Below are positions 18,147-28,308 of a stretch of DNA of 64,000 nucleotides, in pieces. Made by a program: the position numbers and the translations under genes. How positions within the stretch are numbered: position 1 is the stretch's first letter; each line of letters starts with the position of its first letter. Below the pieces are notes generated by a model. The model saw nothing but the letters and a program-made list of their open reading frames with translations. It ran no database searches and had not been told where the DNA came from. Origin of the DNA: an uncultured Flavobacteriaceae bacterium (lineage in GTDB: Bacteria > Bacteroidota > Bacteroidia > Flavobacteriales > Flavobacteriaceae); the NCBI GenBank assembly GCA_947504035.1, contig CANNGA010000011.1, positions 80,279 to 144,278 on the forward strand, read 5' to 3'.

Positions 18147-20603
18147 TTATTCGGTAAAAACATTTACGCCTTTACGCTTCCTTTTCAACTCTAAACGTTT
18201 CTCTTTATAAGTTAAACTTGAACCTTCACCGATATACAACGTCACGGTTTCTTTAGCCTCTGGATTCGCTTCCACCCTTACAATGGCATAATGTCCTTTA
18301 AATGTTATATTGTGTTCTGGAACCTCTAAAAGCCCTAATTTATCATTACATAAAATATAGTCTATAATGTGTTTACCGTTAACTTTACTAACGACTTTTG
18401 TACCTATGAGTTTAGTACCTGCCTTTAGAGCTGTTATTGATGTTACAGATCCTTCTTTATCCAAACTAGGTTCTAATACCGCTATAAATGGACGTTCCCA
18501 TGCTTCTCCTTCTTGACGAATCGCTAAAACTTTTGTTGTTTTATAAGCATAGCCGTTTTTAGCTTCTCGTGTTGGTGGTGCTAATGCCTTAGTATATGTT
18601 CTTTCAACACCGCTAGGCACAAACATATGCATGTAGCGTTTATCATAATTGATATCGAATCGAATTTTAACAGATTTAGTTGTTGGAGCCGTAGCCATTT
18701 CTTTTTCAAAAAAACGCCATCCAGGAGATTTTACAGGATCACCAATATCGGTATCATATAATTTCGTCTTAGTGACATTTAACTTTTTGGCATTTCCATC
18801 TAATAGTGAAACCTTATCCCCTATATTGTGATAAACATAATCATGAAATCTATTGGTTCCATTAGATTTCGATCTAAACATATCAAAATAATACCCCGTC
18901 CTCTCACTGGTTCTAATAAGACCTAAAGTACGCTGTTGTGTGGCATTATTAACCTCATCCTTTAATAATTGCGTTGCAAAATTAAACGCTTTAGAAACAG
19001 GTTCTTCAAGATGTTTTGGCTCTGAAGCTACATTTTTTGCCGTATTTTGCCATACATGTGCCTTTTGCTTCCAAGACCCTTCTTGACGACCATGGGATGT
19101 TCCATTTACAATTACAGTATTGTTACCTGCATGTAATCTAAAATAATGCTCATGTTCTGGCTCGCGTCGTTGTTTTACACTTTTAGGTAGCCCTGCGTTT
19201 GGCGCCATAACATAATTAGCACCATAGAGTTCCATACCTATGCCTGTAACATGAGAATGTACATAATGTGCACCACCAATAATACCACACAAACCATAAG
19301 TCTCATTATTTGCTTGCGATAAATTACGTTGTAAAGCTATACCTGCATGTTCTATAATCACTGTAGGTTTTTGAAAGTCTATACCTCCATTTATCCTTTT
19401 AGGAATTGGCTGTCCCCAAAACAATTGTAGTTCTTGATAATTATTAAATACCTCGTCATCTAAAACAGGTGCATAACCGCCTTGGGCAGTGTAAGCTTGC
19501 AGCAAAGCGATTTCTGCTTTTTGTTTCAACTTAGGCGCATTTGTTCGCGTTGCAATATCTAAAGTATACCTATACAAATCTTGTGTATAGTCTTTATTTC
19601 GTTTTGAATCGCCATACCTTACAAAACGTCGGTCTGGAAGCCTTAAATTATCAAACAAAAAGTTACCTTCAAAAATATGCCTGTTTGTAGCAGCAATGTT
19701 AAGTTCTGGCTTGATACGATCTATAATATTTAAAATCATAGTTACTGGCGGCATAAAACTGTAACTAAGGGATTCTGGCCAGATACCTTGCGTTCCAAAT
19801 ATAGGAAGAATGGTATTTTTAAATGAATTTTGATGCGCTGTTCCTTTTTCCCAAAACACATTAAACAACCGCTCTCTTTCTACATCATCTTCTATACAAA
19901 GAATGCCAAACAATGTCCCTGGTGCGGTTAAAATAGGATGGTTAGAAACCACTTTTCCATGCTGATCTTTTCGTCCATATTCCTGCAACATGTCTCCAAC
20001 CATATTTGCTATCGCTTTTTGAGCTAAACCATTATTAAATGGTACACGTCTGCCTTTTTTAGAATCATAAACGGTTGCTCCAGGCATCTTCAAATAGTTA
20101 TAACTAAAATCGTAGGTTAATGCCAAAGGCCCATATGTTGTTCTTGGATCATAAAAAGCATTCCCTGCAATACTTGTTTTTTGAGGTGTTCTGGATGCTA
20201 AATATGTGAGGTAAGGTTGTATAATATCTGCTGCAAATTGCGCATATTTTACATCCTGCGTTAAATAGTACAGCATCGCTGCACGAGATGCTAAAGCTAA
20301 GATTTTATTATGCTTGGCTGTGAAAGGGCTAGCCTGAAATTCTGTGTTTTGCTTACTATGAGTGGCAAATTTAGGAATCGTACTTGTAATTGCGTTCGGA
20401 TTTTTAAAATGCCGTAATACTTCAACATCTACCTCAGCATGCAATTGTGCGTTAATCGTTTTAGCCCAACTGTAGTTTTCTATAAGATTTAAAAGTCGAG
20501 GGCGGTCATTAGCCGTTGTATAAATTATAGGGTGCTGCAAAGTTTGCGCAGATACCACAACCGTAAAAACTAACGCAAGAGTGTATATTATTTTCTTTAC
20601 CAT
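18147..20603 (-). CDS. Heparinase II/III-like secreted lyase or dehydratase
   Basis: The 818-residue protein has a signal peptide (to ~residue 19, VSAQ). The N-terminal two thirds is alpha-helical (alpha/alpha-toroid style, from DRPRLLNLIENYSWAKTI on). A beta-sandwich follows with a heparinase II/III-type region at about residue 445 (GAHYVHSHVTGIGMELYG) and a further His-rich stretch (EPEHEHYFRLHAGNNT). Such enzymes cut uronate-containing glycans by beta-elimination. Candidate roles are an ulvan/heparin-type lyase (PL37 or PL40-like) or an oligo-ulvan dehydratase that produces unsaturated ends for GH105. It overlaps tightly with the sulfatase gene (2-bp gap), so the two are co-transcribed. 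Confidence 0.65.
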   Translation of the reverse strand: MVKKIIYTLALVFTVVVSAQTLQHPIIYTTANDRPRLLNLIENYSWAKTINAQLHAEVDVEVLRHFKNPNAITSTIPKFATHSKQNTEFQASPFTAKHNKILALASRAAMLYYLTQDVKYAQFAADIIQPYLTYLASRTPQKTSIAGNAFYDPRTTYGPLALTYDFSYNYLKMPGATVYDSKKGRRVPFNNGLAQKAIANMVGDMLQEYGRKDQHGKVVSNHPILTAPGTLFGILCIEDDVERERLFNVFWEKGTAHQNSFKNTILPIFGTQGIWPESLSYSFMPPVTMILNIIDRIKPELNIAATNRHIFEGNFLFDNLRLPDRRFVRYGDSKRNKDYTQDLYRYTLDIATRTNAPKLKQKAEIALLQAYTAQGGYAPVLDDEVFNNYQELQLFWGQPIPKRINGGIDFQKPTVIIEHAGIALQRNLSQANNETYGLCGIIGGAHYVHSHVTGIGMELYGANYVMAPNAGLPKSVKQRREPEHEHYFRLHAGNNTVIVNGTSHGRQEGSWKQKAHVWQNTAKNVASEPKHLEEPVSKAFNFATQLLKDEVNNATQQRTLGLIRTSERTGYYFDMFRSKSNGTNRFHDYVYHNIGDKVSLLDGNAKKLNVTKTKLYDTDIGDPVKSPGWRFFEKEMATAPTTKSVKIRFDINYDKRYMHMFVPSGVERTYTKALAPPTREAKNGYAYKTTKVLAIRQEGEAWERPFIAVLEPSLDKEGSVTSITALKAGTKLIGTKVVSKVNGKHIIDYILCNDKLGLLEVPEHNITFKGHYAIVRVEANPEAKETVTLYIGEGSSLTYKEKRLELKRKRKGVNVFTE

Positions 20604-20605
20604 TC

Positions 20606-22204
20606 TTAATCTACTGTTAATTCACTCTTCCACCAATTGGTATTTGGCTTGTAATCCTTATCCAGAACTTTTAACCGATCTTCTTCTAAACTTGGCCATT
20701 TTTTGTTCTTAATACGTTGCAAACGTCTTGTTGCTTTTTCTTTGTCGTATTCAGAATCCATTTCTGGCATTTTAGCATTCATTTCTTTTAACCAAGACAT
20801 CAATTTAACTCTTAAACGCCTAGCGGTTTGGGGTTCGTCTTCGATCACATTTGAAGCATCACACTCTTCAGAAGGTAATTTAAACAAGGCTTCTGATCCG
20901 TCTTCCCAATAGTATATGTATTTCCAATTATTTTGCCTTATGGTTGACGTTGGACTACCGCCTTGGTTGCCATAATGTGGATAATGCCAAAAGAAAGGTC
21001 TGTCTAATTTTATAGGATCGCCTTCTAAAAGCGGTTTTAAACTCACTCCATCCACATGTTGTTCTGGAGTTAGCGGTATCCCCGCTAGATCTAATAAGGT
21101 GGGATAAAAATCGGTACTTATAACAGGTAAATTGGATCTGGTACCTTCAACATCTAACCAAGGGACTTTAATAAGGTAGGGGGTTCTAATCCCGCCTTCC
21201 CACTGGTACCCTTTGCCACCTCTTAAGGGGAGGTTGCTCGTAGCATAATGATCTCCTGAAGCTACACCGCCATTATCTGATGTGAACACAACTATGGTAT
21301 TATCTGCAACACCGTTTTCTTTTAAAGCTTTTAAAACAATCCCCACAGCATCATCCATCGTTTCTACAAGTCCTGCATATACTGGATTGTCCTGTACTTG
21401 ACGTACTGGCAAAACACGTTCCATTTTATACCCCGTAGCGGCAATACCCATCGCTTCAGCTTTATCTCTATACTTTTTCCATTTGGCTTGAGTCGTTTGA
21501 ATAGGGGCATGTACCGCATAAAAAGATAAGAATGCAAAAAATGTTGAATCCTTATGCTGCGTTATAAAATCTGCAGTTTCATGTGCCAGTCGTAATGTTA
21601 AGTTTTCACCTTTCGTTCTACTCTTTAACTTAGGGTTAGACCACGGTGAAAAAAAACCTCCTGCTGGTCCACCACGATGAAATCCTCCCTTATTGATATC
21701 AAAACCATGATCTTCGGGATAAGAACCTTCATCTCCTAAATGCCACTTCCCAGCAAAAAAAGTTTTATAGCCTGCATGCTTCATAGCCTCTGCTATTGTA
21801 ACATCTTCATGTGGCAAGTTTCTAACATAATCTGCTGGCAATAATTTATTATGCCGTTGCCTTGCTCTCCAAGCTGTATCTGCTTTCGCTCCAATCCAGT
21901 CTGTAATCCCATGACGAGCTGTAAACTTACCCGTCATAAGACTTGCTCTAGAAGGACTGCAAACTCTACTTGCAGCATAACCTTGCGTGAAAATCATAGC
22001 TTGTTTAGACAAACCATCTATATGAGGCGTTTCATAAAACAAACTCCCTGTATACCCTAAGTCATGCAAACCTAAGTCGTCTACTAAAATAAACAACACA
22101 TTAGGCTTTGTATTTCGTTCTAAAGTTTGGTACTTCTGTACATTACACCCTAGAAGGGCCGTTAGAATAACCAAAATAGCTAATACCTTTCTAAAATTGC
22201 TCAT
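20606..22204 (-). CDS. S1 family sulfatase (lipoprotein)
   Basis: The 532-residue protein has a lipoprotein signal (ALLGC, Cys20). It has NVLFILVDDLG (metal ligands), the formylglycine motif CSPSRASLMTG (Cys82 to be modified), KTFFAGKWHLGD and a VVFTSDNGG metal motif. It should remove sulfate esters from oligosaccharides in the periplasm. The motif is the Cys type and requires a formylglycine-generating or anSME enzyme, none of which is in this window. It lies between the GH43 (64-bp gap) and heparinase-like (2-bp gap) genes. The pattern GGPAGGFFSPW...NLTLRLAHETADF resembles S1_16-type sulfatases; subfamily not verified. Confidence 0.93.
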   Translation of the reverse strand: MSNFRKVLAILVILTALLGCNVQKYQTLERNTKPNVLFILVDDLGLHDLGYTGSLFYETPHIDGLSKQAMIFTQGYAASRVCSPSRASLMTGKFTARHGITDWIGAKADTAWRARQRHNKLLPADYVRNLPHEDVTIAEAMKHAGYKTFFAGKWHLGDEGSYPEDHGFDINKGGFHRGGPAGGFFSPWSNPKLKSRTKGENLTLRLAHETADFITQHKDSTFFAFLSFYAVHAPIQTTQAKWKKYRDKAEAMGIAATGYKMERVLPVRQVQDNPVYAGLVETMDDAVGIVLKALKENGVADNTIVVFTSDNGGVASGDHYATSNLPLRGGKGYQWEGGIRTPYLIKVPWLDVEGTRSNLPVISTDFYPTLLDLAGIPLTPEQHVDGVSLKPLLEGDPIKLDRPFFWHYPHYGNQGGSPTSTIRQNNWKYIYYWEDGSEALFKLPSEECDASNVIEDEPQTARRLRVKLMSWLKEMNAKMPEMDSEYDKEKATRRLQRIKNKKWPSLEEDRLKVLDKDYKPNTNWWKSELTVD

Positions 22205-22268
22205 TATAAGGTTCTATAATTCATGACAAGTCTTACCAATGCGACTGCGCGTATTATATGTTTTATTC

Positions 22269-24062
22269 CTATATCTTAGCTGCTTTAGGTCCATCGTAAT
22301 CATACGTAAACCAATCCACATCAATATAGCCAGCATCTTCTTTCTCATTCCAAGAAAAGAACCCTAAGCGGTCGCCTGTCCATTTTCCAAAAGCAATTGT
22401 AAATATGGGGCCAAAGCGCGTGTAAGTTTCACCATCTAAGCTGTATTCATAAAAGGCTTGATTACTTGTATTTGACGTTCTCACGTACAATATGTTAGTC
22501 GTTATAGCTGGTCCTTGTGTTTTTTCGGCCATAGGGTTCATATAAAATAAGTGCTTTTTACCAGTCTCATCAACTTCTACACCTAATACGTTAAAAGCAC
22601 CACCATACCTTACAAAACCTGCTAATTGGTGTGGCTGCATCCCTGAAATGTCAAATTTTGCAGCTGCCGTTCCTGTAGTTATCCCCATAATACGTTGACT
22701 AAGCGTATTAGATGCTCTCCAGAAATCTGAATCTGATCCGTCATTATTTGTCCATTGATTGATATTTGGCCCATATCCTTTTGCATGAGGCAATACTTTG
22801 CTTGCTTTTAAGCGTAACCAACCTGTGCGTTCTGTAAGTGACCAATGGGTATCTCTTGGGTTATGGTTCCACTCCCATTGCAAACCTAAAGTCGCTTGAG
22901 AAAATGTATCGTCTGTACTAGGTGCACTTACGGGATACCCATCTATAGGTTTTTTATGTTGTTTTACAGGTTCTCCAATACCGTCATTGTCTTCATCTAC
23001 ACCTATTATTGGCCAACCGTCAACCCAGTTTACAGGTTCTAAACATTGAGGTCTTCCTTGAAAAGGAATATCATCGTTTTGAATAAGTTGGTGCATATAC
23101 CACCACGATTTATCTGGTGCTTGTATAAGCGCACCTTGGCTACAACTACGGTTATTAAACGCCGTGCCTTTTTCTAAAACCGTCTTTACGTCGTAAGGGC
23201 CATAGATACTTTCTTTAGATCGTAGTACAATTTGCTTTCTATCATTTTTAGGATTCTTAACACCTGGTAACGTAGAATTGTCTCCCATAGTCCACTGCGC
23301 TAAAAAGATATACCATGTACCATCTATCTTATAAATTTTTGCAGCTTCTGCTCCCATACCTGTATATACCAATTTACCTTCATCTAAGATTTTTGTACCA
23401 TCCCAGCTCATTTCGTAAATTCTATTTTCATTACCTTCAATAGTATTGGCTTCACTTTTCTGTTTTCCAGCAGTATTTACAATCACATAAGCCTTGTGGG
23501 CTTCTTCATCCCAAAATACAGCTGGATCATCTAGTACCTTTGCTTTTGGCAACATAAATACGGGTGTTGTCCAAGGGCCTTTAATGTCCTTAGCGGTAGT
23601 AACCATTAAACCATGTTGGTAATCTATTTGGTAACAATACCAAGTACCATCATGATAGGCCAAATCGCCAGCCCAAACACCAAAAGAGTATCCATTCATA
23701 CGGTCCCAATTGTATTCTGGTGCCCACGATAATTTATCAAACACATGTCCTACGTTAGTCCAGTTCACCATATCCTTAGAGGCTAGTATGGGCATACCAG
23801 GAGACACATGTTGTTTCGATGTAATCATATAATACGTATCTCCTACCTGTTCTATATCAGAATCTGGATAATCGGCATTTAGAATAGGATTCACATAAGT
23901 TCCATCACCTTGGTCTCCCCAACTTCCTGTAGTTCCTTGAGTACTTACTGGGGCTTCTGCACTAGTAGACGCTGTTTCTTTTGCTTCTTGCTTACAACTA
24001 AAACTTATTAATAGAGCACCAAATACCAAAGGTTTTAGAGTACTTAAATATGATCGCTTCAT
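22269..24062 (-). CDS. GH43 family glycoside hydrolase lipoprotein (beta-xylosidase/arabinofuranosidase type)
   Basis: The 597-residue lipoprotein (ISFSC, Cys23) has a five-bladed propeller. It contains NADYPDSDIEQVGDTYYM (catalytic base Asp in YPDS), KVLDDPAVFWDEE (pKa-modulating Asp) and GAEAAKIYKIDGTWYIFLAQW (acid Glu). A C-terminal beta-sandwich (residues ~395-590) matches the GH43_C2/CBM-like arrangement of GH43_12-type xylosidases. It heads an operon with the sulfatase, heparinase-like and DUF1080 genes and has its own PUL operator. A role in removing xylose from oligosaccharides is inferred. Confidence 0.88.
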   Translation of the reverse strand: MKRSYLSTLKPLVFGALLISFSCKQEAKETASTSAEAPVSTQGTTGSWGDQGDGTYVNPILNADYPDSDIEQVGDTYYMITSKQHVSPGMPILASKDMVNWTNVGHVFDKLSWAPEYNWDRMNGYSFGVWAGDLAYHDGTWYCYQIDYQHGLMVTTAKDIKGPWTTPVFMLPKAKVLDDPAVFWDEEAHKAYVIVNTAGKQKSEANTIEGNENRIYEMSWDGTKILDEGKLVYTGMGAEAAKIYKIDGTWYIFLAQWTMGDNSTLPGVKNPKNDRKQIVLRSKESIYGPYDVKTVLEKGTAFNNRSCSQGALIQAPDKSWWYMHQLIQNDDIPFQGRPQCLEPVNWVDGWPIIGVDEDNDGIGEPVKQHKKPIDGYPVSAPSTDDTFSQATLGLQWEWNHNPRDTHWSLTERTGWLRLKASKVLPHAKGYGPNINQWTNNDGSDSDFWRASNTLSQRIMGITTGTAAAKFDISGMQPHQLAGFVRYGGAFNVLGVEVDETGKKHLFYMNPMAEKTQGPAITTNILYVRTSNTSNQAFYEYSLDGETYTRFGPIFTIAFGKWTGDRLGFFSWNEKEDAGYIDVDWFTYDYDGPKAAKI

Positions 24063-24090
24063 TTCTAATTTATTTTGAATTTTAAAATGT

Positions 24091-24133
24091 TAAAAATAGA
24101 AGAATTCTTTGGAATTATTGTCCTGATCTGTCA
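24091..24133 (-). promoter_or_regulatory. PUL operator and -7 element of the GH43 operon
   Basis: The minus strand reads TGACAG-ATCA-GGACAA (24118-24133), with a -7-like hexamer TATTTTTA at 24091-24098 starting 25 bp downstream of the box. The GH43 start codon is 29 bp further. Confidence 0.7.
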
Positions 24134-24311
24134 TGCAAATTCTTTAAGTTTCTAATAATTCTATCAATATTATCTATGCTACTTTTTTAGATTAAAAAAG
24201 ACAACATATTCATCTTACAAATTTAAAGTGTATTTCAGAAAAGCAACATAAACGTTCTCCCCTACGTTTAGTATTCGTTGAGAGTTTTCGCTCTATTCAA
24301 ACATAAATGGT

Positions 24312-26336
24312 TTAATACCGTTTTCGTTCTAATGTTTCTCCAGTGCTATCATACACTTTCCAAGTACCTATACGCTTATCTTTTTTATAACGCCCTTTAA
24401 TATGGATACTTCCGTTAGGGTGGTACTTACGATACACACCGTATTTCATACCATTTTTAAGAGGTACGCTTAATTTTAAACTACCATCTTCATAGTATTC
24501 TTTATAGACCTTTGCGTTTAGGTCATCTGGTGTGATCGCTTCCACTTTAATAAGTTCCTCTTCTTCAACCATTTTTAACAAAGTACTGTTACGTGTTTCG
24601 GGAGTCTCAAAAGCAGTTTTCCACTGTTTTTTATAAGATGTTGAAAAGGGGTTGGGCGATTCCGCAGAGTGTGGTGCGTTTTCAAATGTCTTGGGGTCTC
24701 TATATACTGCGGCTAATGTACTTTCAAAACGAGTTCCTGAAGCACTTAATTGCAGTCCTATTTGCGAAAAACATGTAATGTAATCCTTATTGTTTTGCAA
24801 TTGCTTTTGCGCTTCTGGACTTATCATTGCCATTAAATTTTTATAAAATAAAGGCATGTTTATATAAGCAAACACGTTAGATGTCGCTTCAAAATGTTCT
24901 GAAAATTCCTGATAGGTATCAGACATTGCTAATGTTTGTTGAGATTCGTAATCATTTATGATATTTTTAAGCGTTTGCGGATGGTTACTAAAAATAACAT
25001 AATCGTCTATAATGGTAAAATACGGTTTTTCTAAATCTTTAAAGAAACGTCCTAAAAGCGGTTTAAAAAACCCTTTCATCGCCATAAAATTAATAGCGTA
25101 ATTCCTATAATTCACCTGCTTAAACTTAACTGGTGTTTTCTTTTTTATTTGTTTTAAAACAAAGTCCAACTGTGTTTTAGCCTCAGTACCGTCCTTTGCT
25201 TTTAAGACAACCGCAAATTCATTTTTACGGCCTAAGTTAGAGGGCTGTAATTGCAAAAAAGCGACTTCATCGTCCATCCAGTCAATAAACTGTGTTTTTA
25301 TGTCTATATTTAAAAAGCGTTCCGTTTTTGCTATAGTAGCATCGTAAGTTCCTAAATCCTTTGCGTTTTGCGCTTTAAGCTCGTGAAAATTATCATAAAA
25401 ACGCTCATAGTTATCAAAACCTAGGCTTAAATAAAAAGCAGTACGCTGTGGAGCAACCTCAGCAATGCTGCGTTTCCCCAATCCAGATTTATGCAAAGCT
25501 TCTATATAGGTTTGGTGTGTATCATTAAAATTGGTATAACCATTAGCTAGCAGTAATTCATCATCTAAATCAAAACTAAACCCCGAATACCACAAATGCG
25601 CACTCATATAATTTAATGACGCATTAGGGGCATCCATATAACACATCGCAAAATCTTTTACATATTGTTGCTGTATGTACAAACGTAACATGTCGTCATG
25701 GTCTACTTTCTTAAAAATATCAAGATAATTTTCATCCCGCCCAATGGTTGGTGCTGCATATTCGTCTATAGCTGCTTCTGTAAGCGCATTGGTATAAGAG
25801 GCTACAAATAGATTATCCAGTATTGTAATGTAGAGTGTTTCTTTGGTTTCTTTATCTAACAGCTCAATAATTTCATGTGTTTGATAAGTCCTTCTACTAA
25901 GGCTGTAATTAACGCTCATCACCTTATCCAAATAATCTTTAAGTTGGGTAAATTTTGAAATTTTCTGTAAATCTACGACAAACAAAAAGTCGTAATCTTT
26001 GGGTTTATACATGTGGGCAGATACCACTAAAGATCGAGACCCTAAAAGCTTAAATAAACTTTTATTATCTTGAAATAATGTATCTAAAGTATTCGCGTTT
26101 TCTGTTAACTCAGAAAAATAGGGGTGCTGTTTAAGATGTGTCCAAATAGTATTGGTACGTATATCTTCCCACGTAGATATTGGTTTTTCCGTTTCAAGAA
26201 AAAACACAGCATTTGAGGGAATCACATAAATAGGTCGCAAGTTTTTAGTAGGTGTTACAAACGTATAGTACGCATAGCCCATTAAACCTAGAATCCCCCC
26301 TAATATTAGTATTATTTTAGTCTTTTTTGCCATCAT
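24312..26336 (-). CDS. DUF3352-like membrane-anchored protein with MORN/YwqK-type repeat end
   Basis: The 674-residue protein has one N-terminal membrane segment (residues ~5-25, IILILGGILGLMGYAYYTF). Residues ~40-560 form a DUF3352-like region (VIPSNAVFFLETEKPISTW, WMDDEVAFLQL, YFTIIDDYVIFSN). Residues ~605-670 contain MORN-type repeats (YYEDGSLKLSVPLKNGMKYG, YHPNGSIHIKGRYKKDKRIG). Such proteins occur widely in Flavobacteriia without an assigned role. Nothing links it to glycan use: no PUL operator upstream, and it is divergent from the lyase cluster. It appears to be a resident gene around which the PUL was assembled, or a PUL break point. Confidence 0.7.
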   Translation of the reverse strand: MMAKKTKIILILGGILGLMGYAYYTFVTPTKNLRPIYVIPSNAVFFLETEKPISTWEDIRTNTIWTHLKQHPYFSELTENANTLDTLFQDNKSLFKLLGSRSLVVSAHMYKPKDYDFLFVVDLQKISKFTQLKDYLDKVMSVNYSLSRRTYQTHEIIELLDKETKETLYITILDNLFVASYTNALTEAAIDEYAAPTIGRDENYLDIFKKVDHDDMLRLYIQQQYVKDFAMCYMDAPNASLNYMSAHLWYSGFSFDLDDELLLANGYTNFNDTHQTYIEALHKSGLGKRSIAEVAPQRTAFYLSLGFDNYERFYDNFHELKAQNAKDLGTYDATIAKTERFLNIDIKTQFIDWMDDEVAFLQLQPSNLGRKNEFAVVLKAKDGTEAKTQLDFVLKQIKKKTPVKFKQVNYRNYAINFMAMKGFFKPLLGRFFKDLEKPYFTIIDDYVIFSNHPQTLKNIINDYESQQTLAMSDTYQEFSEHFEATSNVFAYINMPLFYKNLMAMISPEAQKQLQNNKDYITCFSQIGLQLSASGTRFESTLAAVYRDPKTFENAPHSAESPNPFSTSYKKQWKTAFETPETRNSTLLKMVEEEELIKVEAITPDDLNAKVYKEYYEDGSLKLSVPLKNGMKYGVYRKYHPNGSIHIKGRYKKDKRIGTWKVYDSTGETLERKRY

Positions 26337-26665
26337 TTTTATATTAAAACAGTCTCCCCTACGTGCGTCGTATGACTTGATTTCCCGTCTAAAATACTTT
26401 CTTCTTTTACTTTATTCGATAAAAAACACGAAAAATGAAACTAATTTAAACTTTTTTTAGGCAGCCAACAAGGCGCTTCTAACTTATCGAAATCAAAAAC
26501 ACCGCAACTCAAAACAAACAACTAATAATCACATAGTTAAGCTCTTAACACAAACGTATTGCCCTCTCCTGCATTTACATGTTGCTTTAAAACTAAACAA
26601 AAAGACTTACAAAAAAAACAAAAAACACCTTACACATTTAAATCCTACCAGATCAGACCATTACA
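26337..26665. other. Divergent intergenic region
   Basis: This separates the minus-strand DUF3352-like gene from the first plus-strand jelly-roll gene. No open reading frame or terminator is seen. It should hold the promoter of the DUF3352-like gene, which I cannot place precisely. Confidence 0.35.
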
Positions 26666-26708
26666 GTTTTGTACAGGATAGCCAAAACGGCTATACCGTG
26701 TATATTGC
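26666..26708 (+). promoter_or_regulatory. PUL operator and -7 element of the first jelly-roll gene
   Basis: GTTTTG-TACA-GGATAG lies at 26666-26681, and TATATTGC at 26701-26708 starts 25 bp after the first G of the box. An inverted repeat ACGG-CTATA-CCGT (26687-26699) sits between box and hexamer. The upstream stretch AGATCAGACCA (26650-26660) is shared with the next gene's promoter. Confidence 0.72.
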
Positions 26709-26758
26709 AATCCGTTGAAAATAAAATTTTAACAAATAACTAAACTAAACCATTAAAA

Positions 26759-27745
26759 ATGAGACACAAACTAAATTTAAAATTGTTAAGAAAAGCCAGT
26801 TATGTATTTACAGCAGTAGCCCTTTTTTCATGTTCTAATGAAGACCAATTGGAAACCAATTTAGAGCAGCTAGACACCGAACAGATTAACCTTGATTCTA
26901 ATGCACTATCTGGCAAAAAAATTTCAAACCCAAGTAAAAGTTCTAACTGTAGAGCTGGTAATTTTGGTGCCCAATTTTATAAAGTTAATGATGATGCTAA
27001 TAAGCTCAATCCATTTAATAAAGACATTAAAGAAATTGATGATAGAACTTGTTACTACAACTATTGGCAACAAACTATTAGTGGTAGAAAAACAGGTATA
27101 TACCGCTTAAAAGCCAACTCTAATCATATTGATAACATTCAACCTAGAATTGAACGCGCTACAAGACGTGTTAATAATAGTAAGAATGGAAATTCTATAT
27201 CATTTGAAGGCTACTGTACTATTCAAGATGTAGGCTTCACCGGTAATCATGATGCGAATCTTACAAGTATATCTGACAAGAACGGTACTTATTTTATCCA
27301 AGCTAAAGGGACACATGATAATAGAACAATTGGTTCTAAAGATCCTGCTATTCTTTTGTTAATTGCTAAACCTGTATACGAACCTAGAAATGGAAATAAA
27401 CCTCGTAAATTAAAACACTATCAAATATTAAGTGAACAAATTAAAAAACGTGGTGGTTCTGGGTCAGATAGAAAGCTTGTTAAAATAACAACTGTTAGAA
27501 AAGGACAGCGTTTTAAAGTCACTATGAAAAATTATTTCAAAACCAAATTCGACCAGCGTATTGTTGTAAATGTGAATGGTAAACGCTACGAATTTGATGT
27601 TCCTAATACCGAAATCAAATCAGGGCCAAACAAAGGCAAGAGACAATTTGGAAATCAAGCTAAAATTCGTTTTGGCGCCTACCGTTGTCAAGGTGGCAAA
27701 GCCAGAATAGATTGGGATAACGTAAAACAAACACTAAAGAATTAA
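26759..27745 (+). CDS. Jelly-roll lipoprotein, PL28-like putative ulvan lyase
   Basis: The 328-residue protein has the lipoprotein signal ALFSC (Cys25), followed by a short linker rich in Glu, Asp and Asn. The core begins with DDRTCYYNY (95-102) and continues with SNHIDNIQPRIERA (121-134). It has YFIQAKGTHDN, SKDPAILLLIA, RGGSGSDRKLVKI and ends IRFGAYRCQGG. The beta-rich pattern with an alginate-lyase-style strand (YFIQAKG) and the ulvan context suggest the jelly-roll PL28 family. It is very similar to the gene at 28410-29369 (tandem duplication) and more distantly to 41227-42171 and the core of the protein at 36109. Family assignment is from memory of motifs, so a new lyase family is possible. 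Confidence 0.68.
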   Translation: MRHKLNLKLLRKASYVFTAVALFSCSNEDQLETNLEQLDTEQINLDSNALSGKKISNPSKSSNCRAGNFGAQFYKVNDDANKLNPFNKDIKEIDDRTCYYNYWQQTISGRKTGIYRLKANSNHIDNIQPRIERATRRVNNSKNGNSISFEGYCTIQDVGFTGNHDANLTSISDKNGTYFIQAKGTHDNRTIGSKDPAILLLIAKPVYEPRNGNKPRKLKHYQILSEQIKKRGGSGSDRKLVKITTVRKGQRFKVTMKNYFKTKFDQRIVVNVNGKRYEFDVPNTEIKSGPNKGKRQFGNQAKIRFGAYRCQGGKARIDWDNVKQTLKN

Positions 27746-27769
27746 TCGTTTTACACATAGATTATTTTT

Positions 27770-27800
27770 AAAAGCTGTCTTCTAAAAAAAGGCAGCTTTT
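27770..27800 (+). terminator. Rho-independent terminator of the 26759-27745 gene
   Basis: The stem AAAAGCTGTC / GGCAGCTTTT (one G-U pair) is followed by a T-run. It starts 25 bp after the stop codon. Confidence 0.85.
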
Positions 27801-27801
27801 T

Positions 27802-28300
27802 TCATTTAGACGAATCAAATGACTCACCTTTATATTAGTCTAACCAACACCTCAACGGCACCACTGCGCTCCATCTTACTTTAAGCTTATTACAAACGAA
27901 CATTACTCCCCATTACACCATTTTTTTGCACAAAAATGGCAAAAGAATACACTTACTACACAAAAAATCTGTTTTCAATAAACACCATTAGTGACTGTAA
28001 TACCCCCTCTTCCACTATTCTTATTCATAACTATTTCCTTAGTATTATTTCCCCGATATTTAGCACCTTTTCGTTTTATGTGTCACTATGTGCGCTTTAG
28101 GTGGTCCTTCTAAAATTAGAATTTTATATAAACCTACTACGCCTCTTTTACAACTAACAACATCTTCTTTATTTGCGCTTCTACATAACACCACGTATCT
28201 ATAAATATTTGATAATCAATTACTTATAACGCACCATACAGTCCTAACAAACTTAGTGGAAAATACCTTACAAAAACAACCTAAACCCTTCTAGATCAGA
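27802..28300. other. Intergenic region between tandem jelly-roll genes
   Basis: I see no coding potential on either strand apart from short chance frames, and no repeat. The end (28292-28302) holds the AGATCAGACCA segment preceding the next operator. Confidence 0.4.
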
Positions 28301-28308
28301 CCAGCACA

